A DNA stretch of 5,248 bases from Dehalococcoidia bacterium (lineage in GTDB: Bacteria > Chloroflexota > Dehalococcoidia > Dehalococcoidales > RBG-16-60-22): the NCBI GenBank assembly GCA_013202615.1, contig JABMRL010000160.1, positions 1 through 5,248 of the forward strand, written 5' to 3'. Each line of letters opens with the position of its first letter. Position 1 is the first letter of the stretch. Under the pieces are notes generated by a model, which ran no database searches, was not told where the DNA came from, and saw only the letters and a program-made list of their open reading frames with translations. Position numbers and translations under genes: made by a program. Positions 1 through 5,248 of the stretch are shown one piece after another.

Positions 1-1119
1 GACATTGATGCTGGCGTTTATCCCCGTTTCCACCATATCCCCGATTATGGCGCCCAGCTTACGCCTGCCGGTATCAGTACCCTGAACGAGTACCGTCTTC
101 TTGTCCAGTCTCAGGTTGGCGATTTTGGTGCCGGCGCCAAGATTACACGACTCGCCGATGACGCTGTCGCCAGCATAGTTATGATGGGGAAGGTTGCTGT
201 TTTTCATAACAATGCAGTTCTTCACTCCCACCGCGTTGCCGATATGGCAATTGTCCCCGATGGCGGTGCAGGGCCTGATGTAGCAGTTGGGACCAATATC
301 ACAGTCCTCCCCGATTATCACCGGTCCGATAATATATGAACCAGAACGAATGACCGTATTTTTGCCAACGGAAACGGGGCCTTTCATGACCACGTTTGCC
401 TCCACCTCGCCCGAGTTCTGCGCTTTTAACCCGGCCATCAATGTTTCATTTGCGGTCAGCAAATCCCAGGGATAGCTGATATCCAGCCACTGGCTTATGG
501 TATGGCAGGCAATATTATGCCCGGCCTCCATCATCAAGGCCAGAGAATCAGTCAGCTCATACTCGCCGCGCGGCGATTTCCCGGTCCGGGATATCGCTTT
601 ATGAATCTCCGGCGTCATGAGGTACAGGCCAGCGTTTGCCAGGTGCGAGGGCGGGTTTTCCTCTTTCTCATAAATACGGACCACCCTGCCATCATCCACT
701 TCGACAATGCCCAGCCCTCGCGTGTCAGCCACTTCAATTGCCGTCATCGTCGTACCTTTCTTAGCCGCCATTTCCGCTATATCCCGGCGACCGATAATCA
801 TATCGCCGTTAATGAGCAGGAAATCGCCCGCCGTCAGGTCCGCCACCATCCTCAAGGCATCCGCGGTACCCAGCTGCCGCCGCTGTTTTACGTAGTCAAT
901 CTGCACGTTCCACTTCTGGCCATCACCGAAATACTCAAGCACCACCTCGTCATGATAGCCAACCACGAAGATGAAATCACTGATGCCAGCCGCACTCGCT
1001 TCGATGAGCAGGTGCTCCAGTATGGGTCTGCCGGCAATGGGCAGCATTACCTTGGGCCTGGCATAAGTAAGGGGTCGCATCCGGCTGCCCTCACCAGCCG
1101 CCAAAACAACCGCTTTCAA
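1..1119 (-). CDS. GlmU-like bifunctional sugar-1-phosphate nucleotidylyltransferase/acetyltransferase (3' end cut by window)
   Basis: 373 residues are visible and the C-terminus runs off the window. Residues 1-230 are a nucleotidyltransferase domain: the nucleotide-binding loop LAAGEGSRMRPLT (6-18), the RPK lysine (K23), LGTADAL (83-89), NGDM (104-107, metal-binding Asp106) and YELTDSL. From about 237 the protein becomes hexapeptide-like repeats (IIGPVIIGEDCDIG, then IRPCTAIGDNCHIG), typical of a left-handed beta-helix. The later part carries HHNYAGDSVIGE (312-323) and LGAGTKIANLR (327-337), like archaeal-type GlmU proteins; H312, Y315, N335 and K341 have the spacing I remember for acetyltransferase residues of Sulfolobus ST0452. 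The likely role is making UDP-GlcNAc or another NDP-sugar for envelope polysaccharide in the cytoplasm. A glucose-1-phosphate thymidylyltransferase with a helix tail is the main alternative. I chose TTG at 1119 because AAGGAG (1133-1128) lies 8 nt upstream and the family begins at M/L-K-A-V-V-L-A-A-G. No better start is seen upstream. It has its own promoter. Confidence 0.88.
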   Translation of the reverse strand, partial: MKAVVLAAGEGSRMRPLTYARPKVMLPIAGRPILEHLLIEASAAGISDFIFVVGYHDEVVLEYFGDGQKWNVQIDYVKQRRQLGTADALRMVADLTAGDFLLINGDMIIGRRDIAEMAAKKGTTMTAIEVADTRGLGIVEVDDGRVVRIYEKEENPPSHLANAGLYLMTPEIHKAISRTGKSPRGEYELTDSLALMMEAGHNIACHTISQWLDISYPWDLLTANETLMAGLKAQNSGEVEANVVMKGPVSVGKNTVIRSGSYIIGPVIIGEDCDIGPNCYIRPCTAIGDNCHIGNAVGVKNCIVMKNSNLPHHNYAGDSVIGESCNLGAGTKIANLRLDKKTVLVQGTDTGRRKLGAIIGDMVETGINASINV

Positions 1120-1127
1120 CCCAAATG

Positions 1128-1133
1128 CTCCTT
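1128..1133 (-). promoter_or_regulatory. Shine-Dalgarno AAGGAG deciding a TTG start
   Basis: AAGGAG on the minus strand, 8 nt before the TTG at 1119-1117. It fixes an unusual TTG start for the nucleotidyltransferase, because no ATG or GTG in this frame lies close by with comparable spacing. Confidence 0.75.
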
Positions 1134-1210
1134 GTTTGATACCGTCACTGGATACACTACACTGAAGAGAACAATTATCACCGGTGACCGGAAGCCTCCG
1201 CATTTTTCCC

Positions 1211-1238
1211 ATTCTACTACGCTGACCTCAAAAGTCAA
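1211..1238 (-). promoter_or_regulatory. Predicted sigma-70-type promoter for the nucleotidyltransferase
   Basis: On the minus strand, TTGACT (1238-1233, 5 of 6 matches to TTGACA) is followed after 16 nt by TAGAAT (1216-1211, 5 of 6 matches to TATAAT). It lies in the 140-nt gap after the protease stop codon. Transcription would start near 1204 and give a leader of about 85 nt before the TTG start. I found no convincing intrinsic terminator between the protease stop and this promoter, so read-through from the thiC unit is possible. The rest of the gap holds only a 10-bp palindrome (TCACCGGTGA, 1178-1187) of unknown meaning. Confidence 0.55.
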
Positions 1239-1259
1239 TAGAACCGAAAGGTAAGGACG

Positions 1260-2384
1260 CTATATACCGAGTCTGGAACGTGTATAGAGAAGCCTGAGCA
1301 CGTCGTCGCGGTCTATCAGGCCGGTGATTCTGCCCTCGCTCACCACCGGCATCTGGCTGATATTATACTCTTCCATTTTCTCGATTACGCTCAGCACTTC
1401 TTCATCGGGCTGGATTACTTTTAGTCGCTCCGCCGGAGTCATAGCATCGCCCACCGATGTAGCATACCATTCCTTCTGGTCAACCGACTTGATGTTCCGT
1501 AAAGTCAGCATGCCGCGCAGCTCTCCACCGTCGGTGACCAGGAAACACCGGTGCCCGCTGGTAAAGATATAGCCCTGAACCACCTGGCTGATGGTCATAT
1601 CCGGAGATATCACCGGGCAGGTGGTCGCCATAACGTCAGCCACCCTGATTCCCTGCAGTGCTGCCTGCCACTGTGCCTGCCGGTAACTGGCGGTGGCCAT
1701 ATAGCTCAGGAACAGTCCGATAAATGCCAGCCAGAGGCCGTTAAACCAGTTCCCCGGATAAATGAACATCAGGATGACGCCAGCGGCTATAAAAAGATAA
1801 CCGACTCCCCGCCCAACCTCGACCGCAATACGGGTGGCGCGCTGGTAATTGCCGCTGAAGCGCCACAGAAGGGAGCGAAAGATACGACCGCCGTCGAGGG
1901 GAAAGCCGGGAATCAGGTTGAAGAGAGCCAGCACCGCGTTTATCCGTGCCAGCCAGAACGAGAGGGCAGCGATTGGCTCGTTGACGCCTTGCAGCAAAAT
2001 ATAGAGCAGGAAAAATAAGCCGCCAATGACCAGGCTCGCCAGCGGGCCAGCCAGCGCCATCCGGAATTCCGCCCCGTGCCGCGAGGCCTCACGTGCCATG
2101 TGAGCCACCCCACCAAAGAGAAACAGGGTTATGCTTCTCATGGGAATGCCATTTGCCCGACCGACCAGGCTGTGGGCCAGTTCATGAGCCACCACGGAGG
2201 CGAAGAAAAGCAAGCTGGTCGCTATGCCGGTGAGCCAGTAGGTCGGGGAACTCCATTCCGGATAGGCGTACGGAAAGTACTGCCAGGAGAGGGAGACGGT
2301 AATCAGCACGAAGATTATGAACCAGCTGTAGTGGATGCGGAACTGGATGCCGAAAATTCTGCCTAAGCTAAAAGCACCACCCAT
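1260..2384 (-). CDS. Site-2 protease (M50 family) with tandem CBS domains
   Basis: 374 aa, complete. It is predicted to be a polytopic membrane zinc metalloprotease that cuts substrates within the bilayer (regulated intramembrane proteolysis). The N-terminal part has hydrophobic segments at about 18-35 and 50-66. The zinc motif HELAH is at 67-71 (ligands H67 and H71, catalytic E68). GGVAHM (91-96) follows, then hydrophobic segments at about 107-133 and 142-158. The second active-site motif is NLIPGFPLDGGR (156-167), in which D164 is the expected third zinc ligand. Further hydrophobic segments lie at about 192-230. Two CBS domains fill the C-terminus (about 248-303 and 311-370). CBS pairs usually bind adenosine nucleotides, so the protease may sense energy state; this is family knowledge. 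The start is 14 nt after the thiC stop with no clear Shine-Dalgarno, suggesting translation coupled to thiC. All catalytic residues are present, so it should be active. The substrate is unknown. Confidence 0.92.
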   Translation of the reverse strand: MGGAFSLGRIFGIQFRIHYSWFIIFVLITVSLSWQYFPYAYPEWSSPTYWLTGIATSLLFFASVVAHELAHSLVGRANGIPMRSITLFLFGGVAHMAREASRHGAEFRMALAGPLASLVIGGLFFLLYILLQGVNEPIAALSFWLARINAVLALFNLIPGFPLDGGRIFRSLLWRFSGNYQRATRIAVEVGRGVGYLFIAAGVILMFIYPGNWFNGLWLAFIGLFLSYMATASYRQAQWQAALQGIRVADVMATTCPVISPDMTISQVVQGYIFTSGHRCFLVTDGGELRGMLTLRNIKSVDQKEWYATSVGDAMTPAERLKVIQPDEEVLSVIEKMEEYNISQMPVVSEGRITGLIDRDDVLRLLYTRSRLGI

Positions 2385-2398
2385 GCGATTATGTCAAG

Positions 2399-3694
2399 TT
2401 AACACCGGGGTGAGCCGATGCCCAGATACTTATCCACAAGTTCCATGGCGCAGTATTTGCCGCACATGCTGCAGGCTGAGCCGGCAGTGGTATGCTGTCG
2501 ATGCACCTTCTGGGACCGCTCCGGATTTAACGAAAGCCGGGCCTGTTCTTCCCAGTCGAACTGCTTGCGGGCCAGTGACATCTTCCGGTCCCACTCCTCG
2601 GCGCCTTTTACGCCCTTGGCAATGTCACCGGCATGAGCAGCGATGCGTGAGGCGATTACCCCCTGTTTCACATCTTCGTAATCGGGCAGAGAAAGGTGCT
2701 CTGATGGCGTCACGTAGCAGAGAAAATCGGTGCCGGCCGCGGCGGCTATGGCACCGCCGATAGCTCCCGTGATATGGTCATAGCCGGCACCAATATCGGT
2801 TACCAGCGGACCCAGCACGTAAAACGGTGCTCCCCGGCAAACCGCTTTTTGCAGTTTGACATTGGTCTCAATCTGGTTCAGGGGCAGATGTCCGGGCCCC
2901 TCCACCATCACCTGAACCCCGGCTTCCCAGGCTCTCTCCACCAGCTCACCCAGGGTAAGCAGTTCCTCTATCTGAGCCCGGTCGGTGGCGTCCGCCAGGC
3001 TGCCGGGACGCAGGCCGTCGCCCAGACTCAAGGTGACATCATATTCACGGGCAATGTCCAGAAGTCGGTCGTACTGCTCGTAAAGTGGATTCTCCTGCTC
3101 ATTGTGTATTATCCAGCCAATCAGGAAAGCGCCGCCGCGTGATACCACGTCGGCAACCCGACCCTGGTTCTTTAGTCGGTCAATGGCCACCCGGGTAACG
3201 CCGCAGTGCACGGTAACAAAATCGACGCCATCCCGGGCATGCTCTTCAATCACCGCGAACAGCTCATCCGCCGTCATCTTCACGATGGCGTCATGCCGCT
3301 CTATGGCCTTGATTCCCGCCTGATAGATGGGCACGGTGCCAATTCCCGCAGTGCTGGCGGCTACTATTGCTCGCCGTATGGCGCCGATATCGCCACCGGT
3401 GCTCAGGTCCATCACCGTGTCCGCTCCGGCATCAATGGATACGCGCATCTTTTCCAGTTCCGTGTTTATATCACCGAAGTCAGAGGACGTGCCAATGTTG
3501 GCATTGACCTTGGTTTTCAAGCCCTGGCCTATGCCACAGGGAATCAGTTTTTCATGATTGATATTGGCCGGGATTACTATTCTCCCCCCGGCGACACCCT
3601 CCCGGATAAACTCCGCGTCCAGTCCTTCCGCTTCCGCCACCACTTTCAGCGCCGGCGTTACGATGCCTTTTCTGGCCGATTCCAGTTGCGTCAT
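2399..3694 (-). CDS. thiC: Phosphomethylpyrimidine synthase ThiC (short form)
   Basis: 431 aa. ThiC is a cytoplasmic radical-SAM [4Fe-4S] enzyme that rearranges aminoimidazole ribotide (AIR) into HMP-P, the pyrimidine half of thiamine. Family motifs in order: IPANINH (41-47), KVNANIG (62-68), [15 protein letters not shown] (90-104), GTVPIYQAG (119-127), VSRGG (184-188), NPLYEQYD (202-209), [10 protein letters not shown] (223-232), VEGPGHLPL (264-272), [19 protein letters not shown] (291-309), [12 protein letters not shown] (326-337). H269 and H333 match the expected metal-binding histidines. The cluster motif at the C-terminus is CSMCGKYC (C408, C411, C415), CX2CX3C rather than the CX2CX4C of E. 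coli-type ThiC. The protein lacks the N-terminal extension of the roughly 600-aa forms. The start is ATG 3694 because GGGAGG (3706-3701) is 6 nt upstream; an in-frame TTG at 3721 lies inside the terminator stem and is rejected. The paralogue BzaF (5-hydroxybenzimidazole synthase) is the alternative, but the TPP riboswitch upstream favours ThiC. Confidence 0.95.
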   Translation of the reverse strand: MTQLESARKGIVTPALKVVAEAEGLDAEFIREGVAGGRIVIPANINHEKLIPCGIGQGLKTKVNANIGTSSDFGDINTELEKMRVSIDAGADTVMDLSTGGDIGAIRRAIVAASTAGIGTVPIYQAGIKAIERHDAIVKMTADELFAVIEEHARDGVDFVTVHCGVTRVAIDRLKNQGRVADVVSRGGAFLIGWIIHNEQENPLYEQYDRLLDIAREYDVTLSLGDGLRPGSLADATDRAQIEELLTLGELVERAWEAGVQVMVEGPGHLPLNQIETNVKLQKAVCRGAPFYVLGPLVTDIGAGYDHITGAIGGAIAAAAGTDFLCYVTPSEHLSLPDYEDVKQGVIASRIAAHAGDIAKGVKGAEEWDRKMSLARKQFDWEEQARLSLNPERSQKVHRQHTTAGSACSMCGKYCAMELVDKYLGIGSPRC

Positions 3695-3700
3695 TTTTTG

Positions 3701-3706
3701 CCTCCC
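3701..3706 (-). promoter_or_regulatory. Shine-Dalgarno GGGAGG of thiC
   Basis: GGGAGG lies 6 nt before ATG 3694, just downstream of the terminator U-tract. The ribosome site is therefore outside the terminator stem, which points to control by premature transcription termination rather than by hiding the Shine-Dalgarno sequence. It also decides the start in favour of ATG 3694. Confidence 0.85.
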
Positions 3707-3712
3707 AAAAGT

Positions 3713-3751
3713 AAAAACCAAGGGCTCCGGCGGTTACTTCAAGACCCTTGG
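3713..3751 (-). terminator. Intrinsic terminator of the thiC riboswitch leader
   Basis: On the minus strand CCAAGGG (3751-3745) pairs perfectly with CCCTTGG (3724-3718) and is followed at once by TTTTT (3717-3713). Two further pairs (CT 3743-3742 with AG 3726-3725) can form past a bulged T. The loop is about 15 nt. It lies between the TPP aptamer and the thiC Shine-Dalgarno, the classical place for a riboswitch-controlled attenuator. Confidence 0.88.
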
Positions 3752-3768
3752 TCCAAGTCACTGCCGCT
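3730..3768 (-). promoter_or_regulatory. Predicted antiterminator competing with P1 and the terminator
   Basis: An alternative fold can be drawn by hand on the minus strand: GCGG (3767-3764) with CCGC (3733-3730), ACTT (3758-3755) with AAGT (3739-3736), and GGACC (3754-3750) with GGTCT (3746-3742), closed by the loop AAG. It uses the 3' strand of aptamer helix P1 and most of the 5' arm of the terminator, so it cannot coexist with either. The inference is that without TPP this fold forms and thiC is read; with TPP, P1 forms and the terminator wins. No folding energies were computed. Confidence 0.5.
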
Positions 3769-3845
3769 TCCCCACGCTCGCATTACCGAGTTCAGGTCCT
3801 CAGGGTTGTCCTTCCGGACTCTCAGCTCGTGAGCACCCCTAGCGG
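3764..3845 (-). ncRNA. TPP riboswitch aptamer (THI element)
   Basis: This is a thiamine pyrophosphate-sensing RNA in the leader of thiC. P1 is CCGCT (3845-3841) with AGCGG (3768-3764), five perfect pairs. P2 includes AGGG (3840-3837) with CCCT (3805-3802). P3 is GCTC/GAGC. The conserved CTGAGA that recognises the pyrimidine ring is at 3825-3820. An optional arm GTCC-GGAA-GGAC (3819-3808) follows. The pyrophosphate-binding half begins with GGACCTGA (3799-3792), then a CTCG/CGAG stem (3790-3787 with 3780-3777) around GTAAT, and ends with CGTGGGGAAG (3776-3767). Every diagnostic THI-box block is present in order. It is followed by a terminator, so high TPP should switch off thiC and the gene behind it. 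Confidence 0.96.
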
Positions 3846-3869
3846 TTTATTATTCTCTTCCAAGTGATA

Positions 3870-3898
3870 ACTATAGCATAAGGAAGTGGAAAATGCAA
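3870..3898 (-). promoter_or_regulatory. Predicted promoter of the riboswitch-thiC unit
   Basis: On the minus strand the -10 box TATAGT (3875-3870, 5 of 6 matches) has an extended -10 TGC just before it (3878-3876). A weak -35 TTGCAT (3898-3893) sits 17 nt upstream. The predicted start near 3863 leaves about 18 nt before aptamer helix P1. The promoter begins 10 nt after the stop of the permease gene, which makes thiC a transcription unit able to start independently of the genes upstream. Confidence 0.6.
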
Positions 3899-3908
3899 CG
3901 CCGGACAA

Positions 3909-4733
3909 TCATATCGGCCAGCCCAGCCATTCGAACACGCCAAGCATCTTCAGACCGATGTAGAACATGAGCAGAATAAAGATGAAGCGGAGACGACGGC
4001 CCGGGAGCCGGTGCGCGACCACGGCACCTACCTGCACCATGACGAAGCTGCTCACGATTAAAAGGAAAGCCGAGGGCAGGTTCACGTAGCCGATGGAATA
4101 AGGCAGCAGGCTCGGAACACCCAGTCCATTGATAATATAGCCGGCCAGGCCGCCGATGCTGTTTAAGATAATCATGGCCAGGGATGTGGCTACGGCGCGG
4201 TGGATATTGAAACGCAGCGCCAGCACCATTATCGGCACCACCACCACACCACCACCCACACCCAGCATGCCCGCAATCACCCCCACAGGTATAGCCCAGA
4301 CAAACAAGAGCCAGGGATTGTCCACCGGCTCCCGCCCTGCCTCACTGGTCCGTGCGGTGAGCATACGGACAGCGCTGAACAGGACGACAACGCCGAAAGC
4401 TATTCTCAGCACCTCTCCGGGAAGACGCGTCGCCAGGGTAGCTCCGGCATAAGCAAACGCCAGCCCGGAGATACCCATGACAAGCGCCGCCCTCCAGTTT
4501 ACCGCACCCAGTTTATGATACCGCCAAGTCCCGCTCAGAGAGTTAAACAGGACGACCAGCAGGTTGGTGCCGAAAGCCAGCCTGATGGCTTCATCAGCCG
4601 GTACGCCCATGTCAACGAAGACGAAATACTGCACCGGAGCCATGATGAAACCACCGCCGACCCCGAGCAGGCCGCTGGCAAAACCAACGAAGACCCCGGT
4701 CCCCAGCAGAATAAAAACGTGGACTAACTCCAT
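3909..4733 (-). CDS. TauE/SafE family membrane permease, substrate unknown
   Basis: 274 aa, complete and of usual family length. It is very hydrophobic, with about eight predicted membrane segments, and is built as two related halves: GLLGVGGGFIMAP (21-33) in the first matches GMLGVGGGVVVVP (155-167) in the second, the family's signature repeat. Each is followed by an alpha-helical segment rich in Ser/Asn/Gly (FGTNLLVVLFNS, 54-65; ATSLAMIILNS, 182-192). Family members (COG0730) move sulfite, sulfoacetate, taurine-derived or other organosulfur anions across the cytoplasmic membrane, but most are unassigned. The gene starts 8 nt after the MTH1187-family gene with no strong Shine-Dalgarno, so the two are probably co-translated. 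Its neighbours are a thiamine-binding-family protein upstream and TPP-regulated thiC downstream, so a thiamine precursor or related sulfur compound is a possible cargo; this is inference only. No terminator is seen after it. Confidence 0.88.
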   Translation of the reverse strand: MELVHVFILLGTGVFVGFASGLLGVGGGFIMAPVQYFVFVDMGVPADEAIRLAFGTNLLVVLFNSLSGTWRYHKLGAVNWRAALVMGISGLAFAYAGATLATRLPGEVLRIAFGVVVLFSAVRMLTARTSEAGREPVDNPWLLFVWAIPVGVIAGMLGVGGGVVVVPIMVLALRFNIHRAVATSLAMIILNSIGGLAGYIINGLGVPSLLPYSIGYVNLPSAFLLIVSSFVMVQVGAVVAHRLPGRRLRFIFILLMFYIGLKMLGVFEWLGWPI

Positions 4734-4741
4734 CGGATTTA

Positions 4742-5050
4742 TCAGGCCTTTTTCAGTTCTCGTTCTACCGATGCCACTTTGCTCTGTATGCTCGCCATCT
4801 GGTCCCGCCGCTCGTCAATCTTCATGGTGGTCACTACCCTCTGGGCGCCGGCGTCGAAAGCAGAACGGTGCATCCGCCGGGCCAGAGCGAGGAGCTGCTC
4901 CAGGTCTCCCTCAATGTTGGTGCCCATCGAGGACATTTCGTATTTTACGCCTTTCTCCGCCTGCAGTATCTTCACCGCACCGGCGACAAACCGGCTCACC
5001 GAAGGCGTCCCGGTGCCCAGCGGCATGACGCTGATTTCAAGAATAGCCAT
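4742..5050 (-). CDS. MTH1187/UPF0045 family thiamine-binding protein
   Basis: 102 aa, complete, no signal peptide, so cytoplasmic. It matches the COG0011/PF01910 family: the start AILEISVMPLGTG (2-14) is the first strand and loop, SVSRFVAGAVKIL (17-29) the first helix, KYEMSSMGTNIEGD (36-49) the conserved core strand and loop, and AGAQRVVTTMKIDERRD (67-83) the last conserved strand with its basic end. The C-terminal helix (about 84-102) is charged. Family members are ferredoxin-like alpha/beta proteins forming oligomers; the related YkoF of Bacillus binds thiamine, and the family is named for that, though its physiological role is uncertain. ATG 5050 is chosen because AAGGAGG (5066-5060) lies 9 nt upstream. 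It is 33 nt downstream of the DUF1847 gene and 8 nt upstream of the permease gene, so the three likely form one operon. No TPP riboswitch lies in the short gap before it. Confidence 0.93.
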   Translation of the reverse strand: MAILEISVMPLGTGTPSVSRFVAGAVKILQAEKGVKYEMSSMGTNIEGDLEQLLALARRMHRSAFDAGAQRVVTTMKIDERRDQMASIQSKVASVERELKKA

Positions 5051-5059
5051 TTTTCTTAA

Positions 5060-5066
5060 CCTCCTT
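5060..5066 (-). promoter_or_regulatory. Strong Shine-Dalgarno AAGGAGG of the MTH1187-family gene
   Basis: A near-perfect anti-16S match 9 nt before ATG 5050, in the 33-nt gap after the DUF1847 stop codon. It suggests the small protein is made at a higher level than its neighbours, which have weak or no Shine-Dalgarno sites. Confidence 0.75.
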
Positions 5067-5083
5067 AATCGGAAACCTAACTG

Positions 5084-5248
5084 CTACTCCTCAGCAGTTT
5101 TGTTCATCAGGCGACCATAGTACCCGGTATTGGCCAGGTAAAGCGCCGCCAGCGGATTATGGCCGAAGACCCGGTCCTTTACCGCTATCACCGTCATCGG
5201 CACCCGACAGTACTTTATAAATAAGGTATCGTGCCCGATGCAGAGGCC
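5084..5248 (-). CDS. DUF1847-like putative metal-binding protein, C-terminal fragment
   Basis: Only the last 54 residues are in the window; the reading frame is open to the edge and ends at TAG (5086-5084). The visible part begins GLCIGHDTLFIKYC, continues with VPMTVIAVKDRVFGHNP and ends NANTG-like (LYLANTGYYGRLMNK) before a short acidic tail. The CIGHD...F...VKDR.FGHNP.AALY pattern resembles the C-terminal end of DUF1847 (COG4887) proteins, described only as predicted metal-binding proteins with several cysteines. That name rests on memory of the motif, not on a search. Its function is unknown. It precedes the MTH1187-family gene by 33 nt with no terminator between them, so co-transcription is likely. 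The promoter and any riboswitch for this operon would lie beyond the window. Confidence 0.75.
   Translation of the reverse strand, partial: GLCIGHDTLFIKYCRVPMTVIAVKDRVFGHNPLAALYLANTGYYGRLMNKTAEE

Noticed and set aside
1178..1187. Palindrome TCACCGGTGA in the leader of the nucleotidyltransferase gene
   Set aside because: It is only 10 bp, occurs once, and lies downstream of the predicted promoter. It could be an operator but nothing else supports that.
1223..1237. TGAC/GTCA inverted repeat considered as a terminator after the protease gene
   Set aside because: The stem is only four pairs and no U-tract follows; it overlaps the promoter -35 region instead.
502..1254. A 250-codon open frame on the plus strand
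   Set aside because: It lies antisense to the nucleotidyltransferase, whose minus-strand translation matches family motifs throughout. The plus-strand product has no recognisable motif.
1551..2018. 155-codon plus-strand frame
   Set aside because: Antisense shadow of the M50 protease, with no domain of its own.
2389..2394. A perfect TTGACA on the minus strand just before the protease start, resembling a -35 box
   Set aside because: The position 17 nt downstream reads CTTTTA, a poor -10, and would place the transcription start inside the protease coding region.
3695..3721. Upstream TTG start that would add nine residues to ThiC
   Set aside because: The TTG lies within the 3' arm of the riboswitch terminator and has no Shine-Dalgarno. 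ATG 3694 has GGGAGG at 6 nt spacing and gives the normal N-terminus.
4200..4727. Plus-strand frame with a histidine-rich start that looks like a metal-binding protein
   Set aside because: The His/Thr runs come from the complement of the permease's Gly/Val-rich repeat codons. The minus-strand TauE/SafE product is clearly the real gene.

Overview
All genes in this window lie on the minus strand, so the biological reading order runs from high to low coordinates. The DNA is moderately GC-rich and tightly packed. The protein set suggests an anaerobic bacterium, perhaps a Chloroflexota/Dehalococcoidia-type lineage: a short-form ThiC, a CBS-containing site-2 protease, an archaeal-type GlmU-like sugar nucleotidyltransferase, a DUF1847 protein and an MTH1187-family protein. 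That placement is an impression from protein style, not from any marker gene.

Layout, in transcription order. (1) 5248-5084: C-terminal end of a DUF1847-like protein, cut by the window edge. (2) 5050-4742: complete MTH1187/UPF0045 family (thiamine-binding fold) protein, 33 nt downstream. (3) 4733-3909: TauE/SafE-family membrane permease, 8 nt downstream. (4) 3898-3713: a control region with an extended -10 promoter, a full TPP riboswitch aptamer, a candidate antiterminator and an intrinsic terminator. (5) 3694-2399: thiC, whose real start lies after the terminator. (6) 2384-1260: site-2 (M50) membrane protease with two CBS domains, 14 nt after thiC. (7) 1238-1211: a good sigma-70-type promoter, followed by (8) a two-domain sugar-1-phosphate nucleotidylyltransferase / left-handed beta-helix protein starting with TTG at 1119 and running off the window.

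The functional theme of the middle is thiamine. ThiC makes the pyrimidine half (HMP-P) of thiamine and is preceded by a TPP riboswitch that appears to act by transcription termination. The gene two places upstream encodes a small protein of a thiamine-binding family, and a TauE/SafE permease of unknown substrate sits between them. The riboswitch lies after the permease gene, so it controls thiC and probably the co-transcribed protease, but not the two upstream genes unless another element exists outside the window.

I see no mobile elements, CRISPR arrays, tRNAs or rRNAs. No gene-free stretch exceeds 300 bases; the largest, 3695-3908, is filled by the riboswitch control region. I do not see a wholly new system. 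The points most worth pursuing are the switching structure, the MTH1187-TauE-thiC neighbourhood, the shortened ThiC cysteine motif, and the intramembrane protease apparently placed under TPP control.
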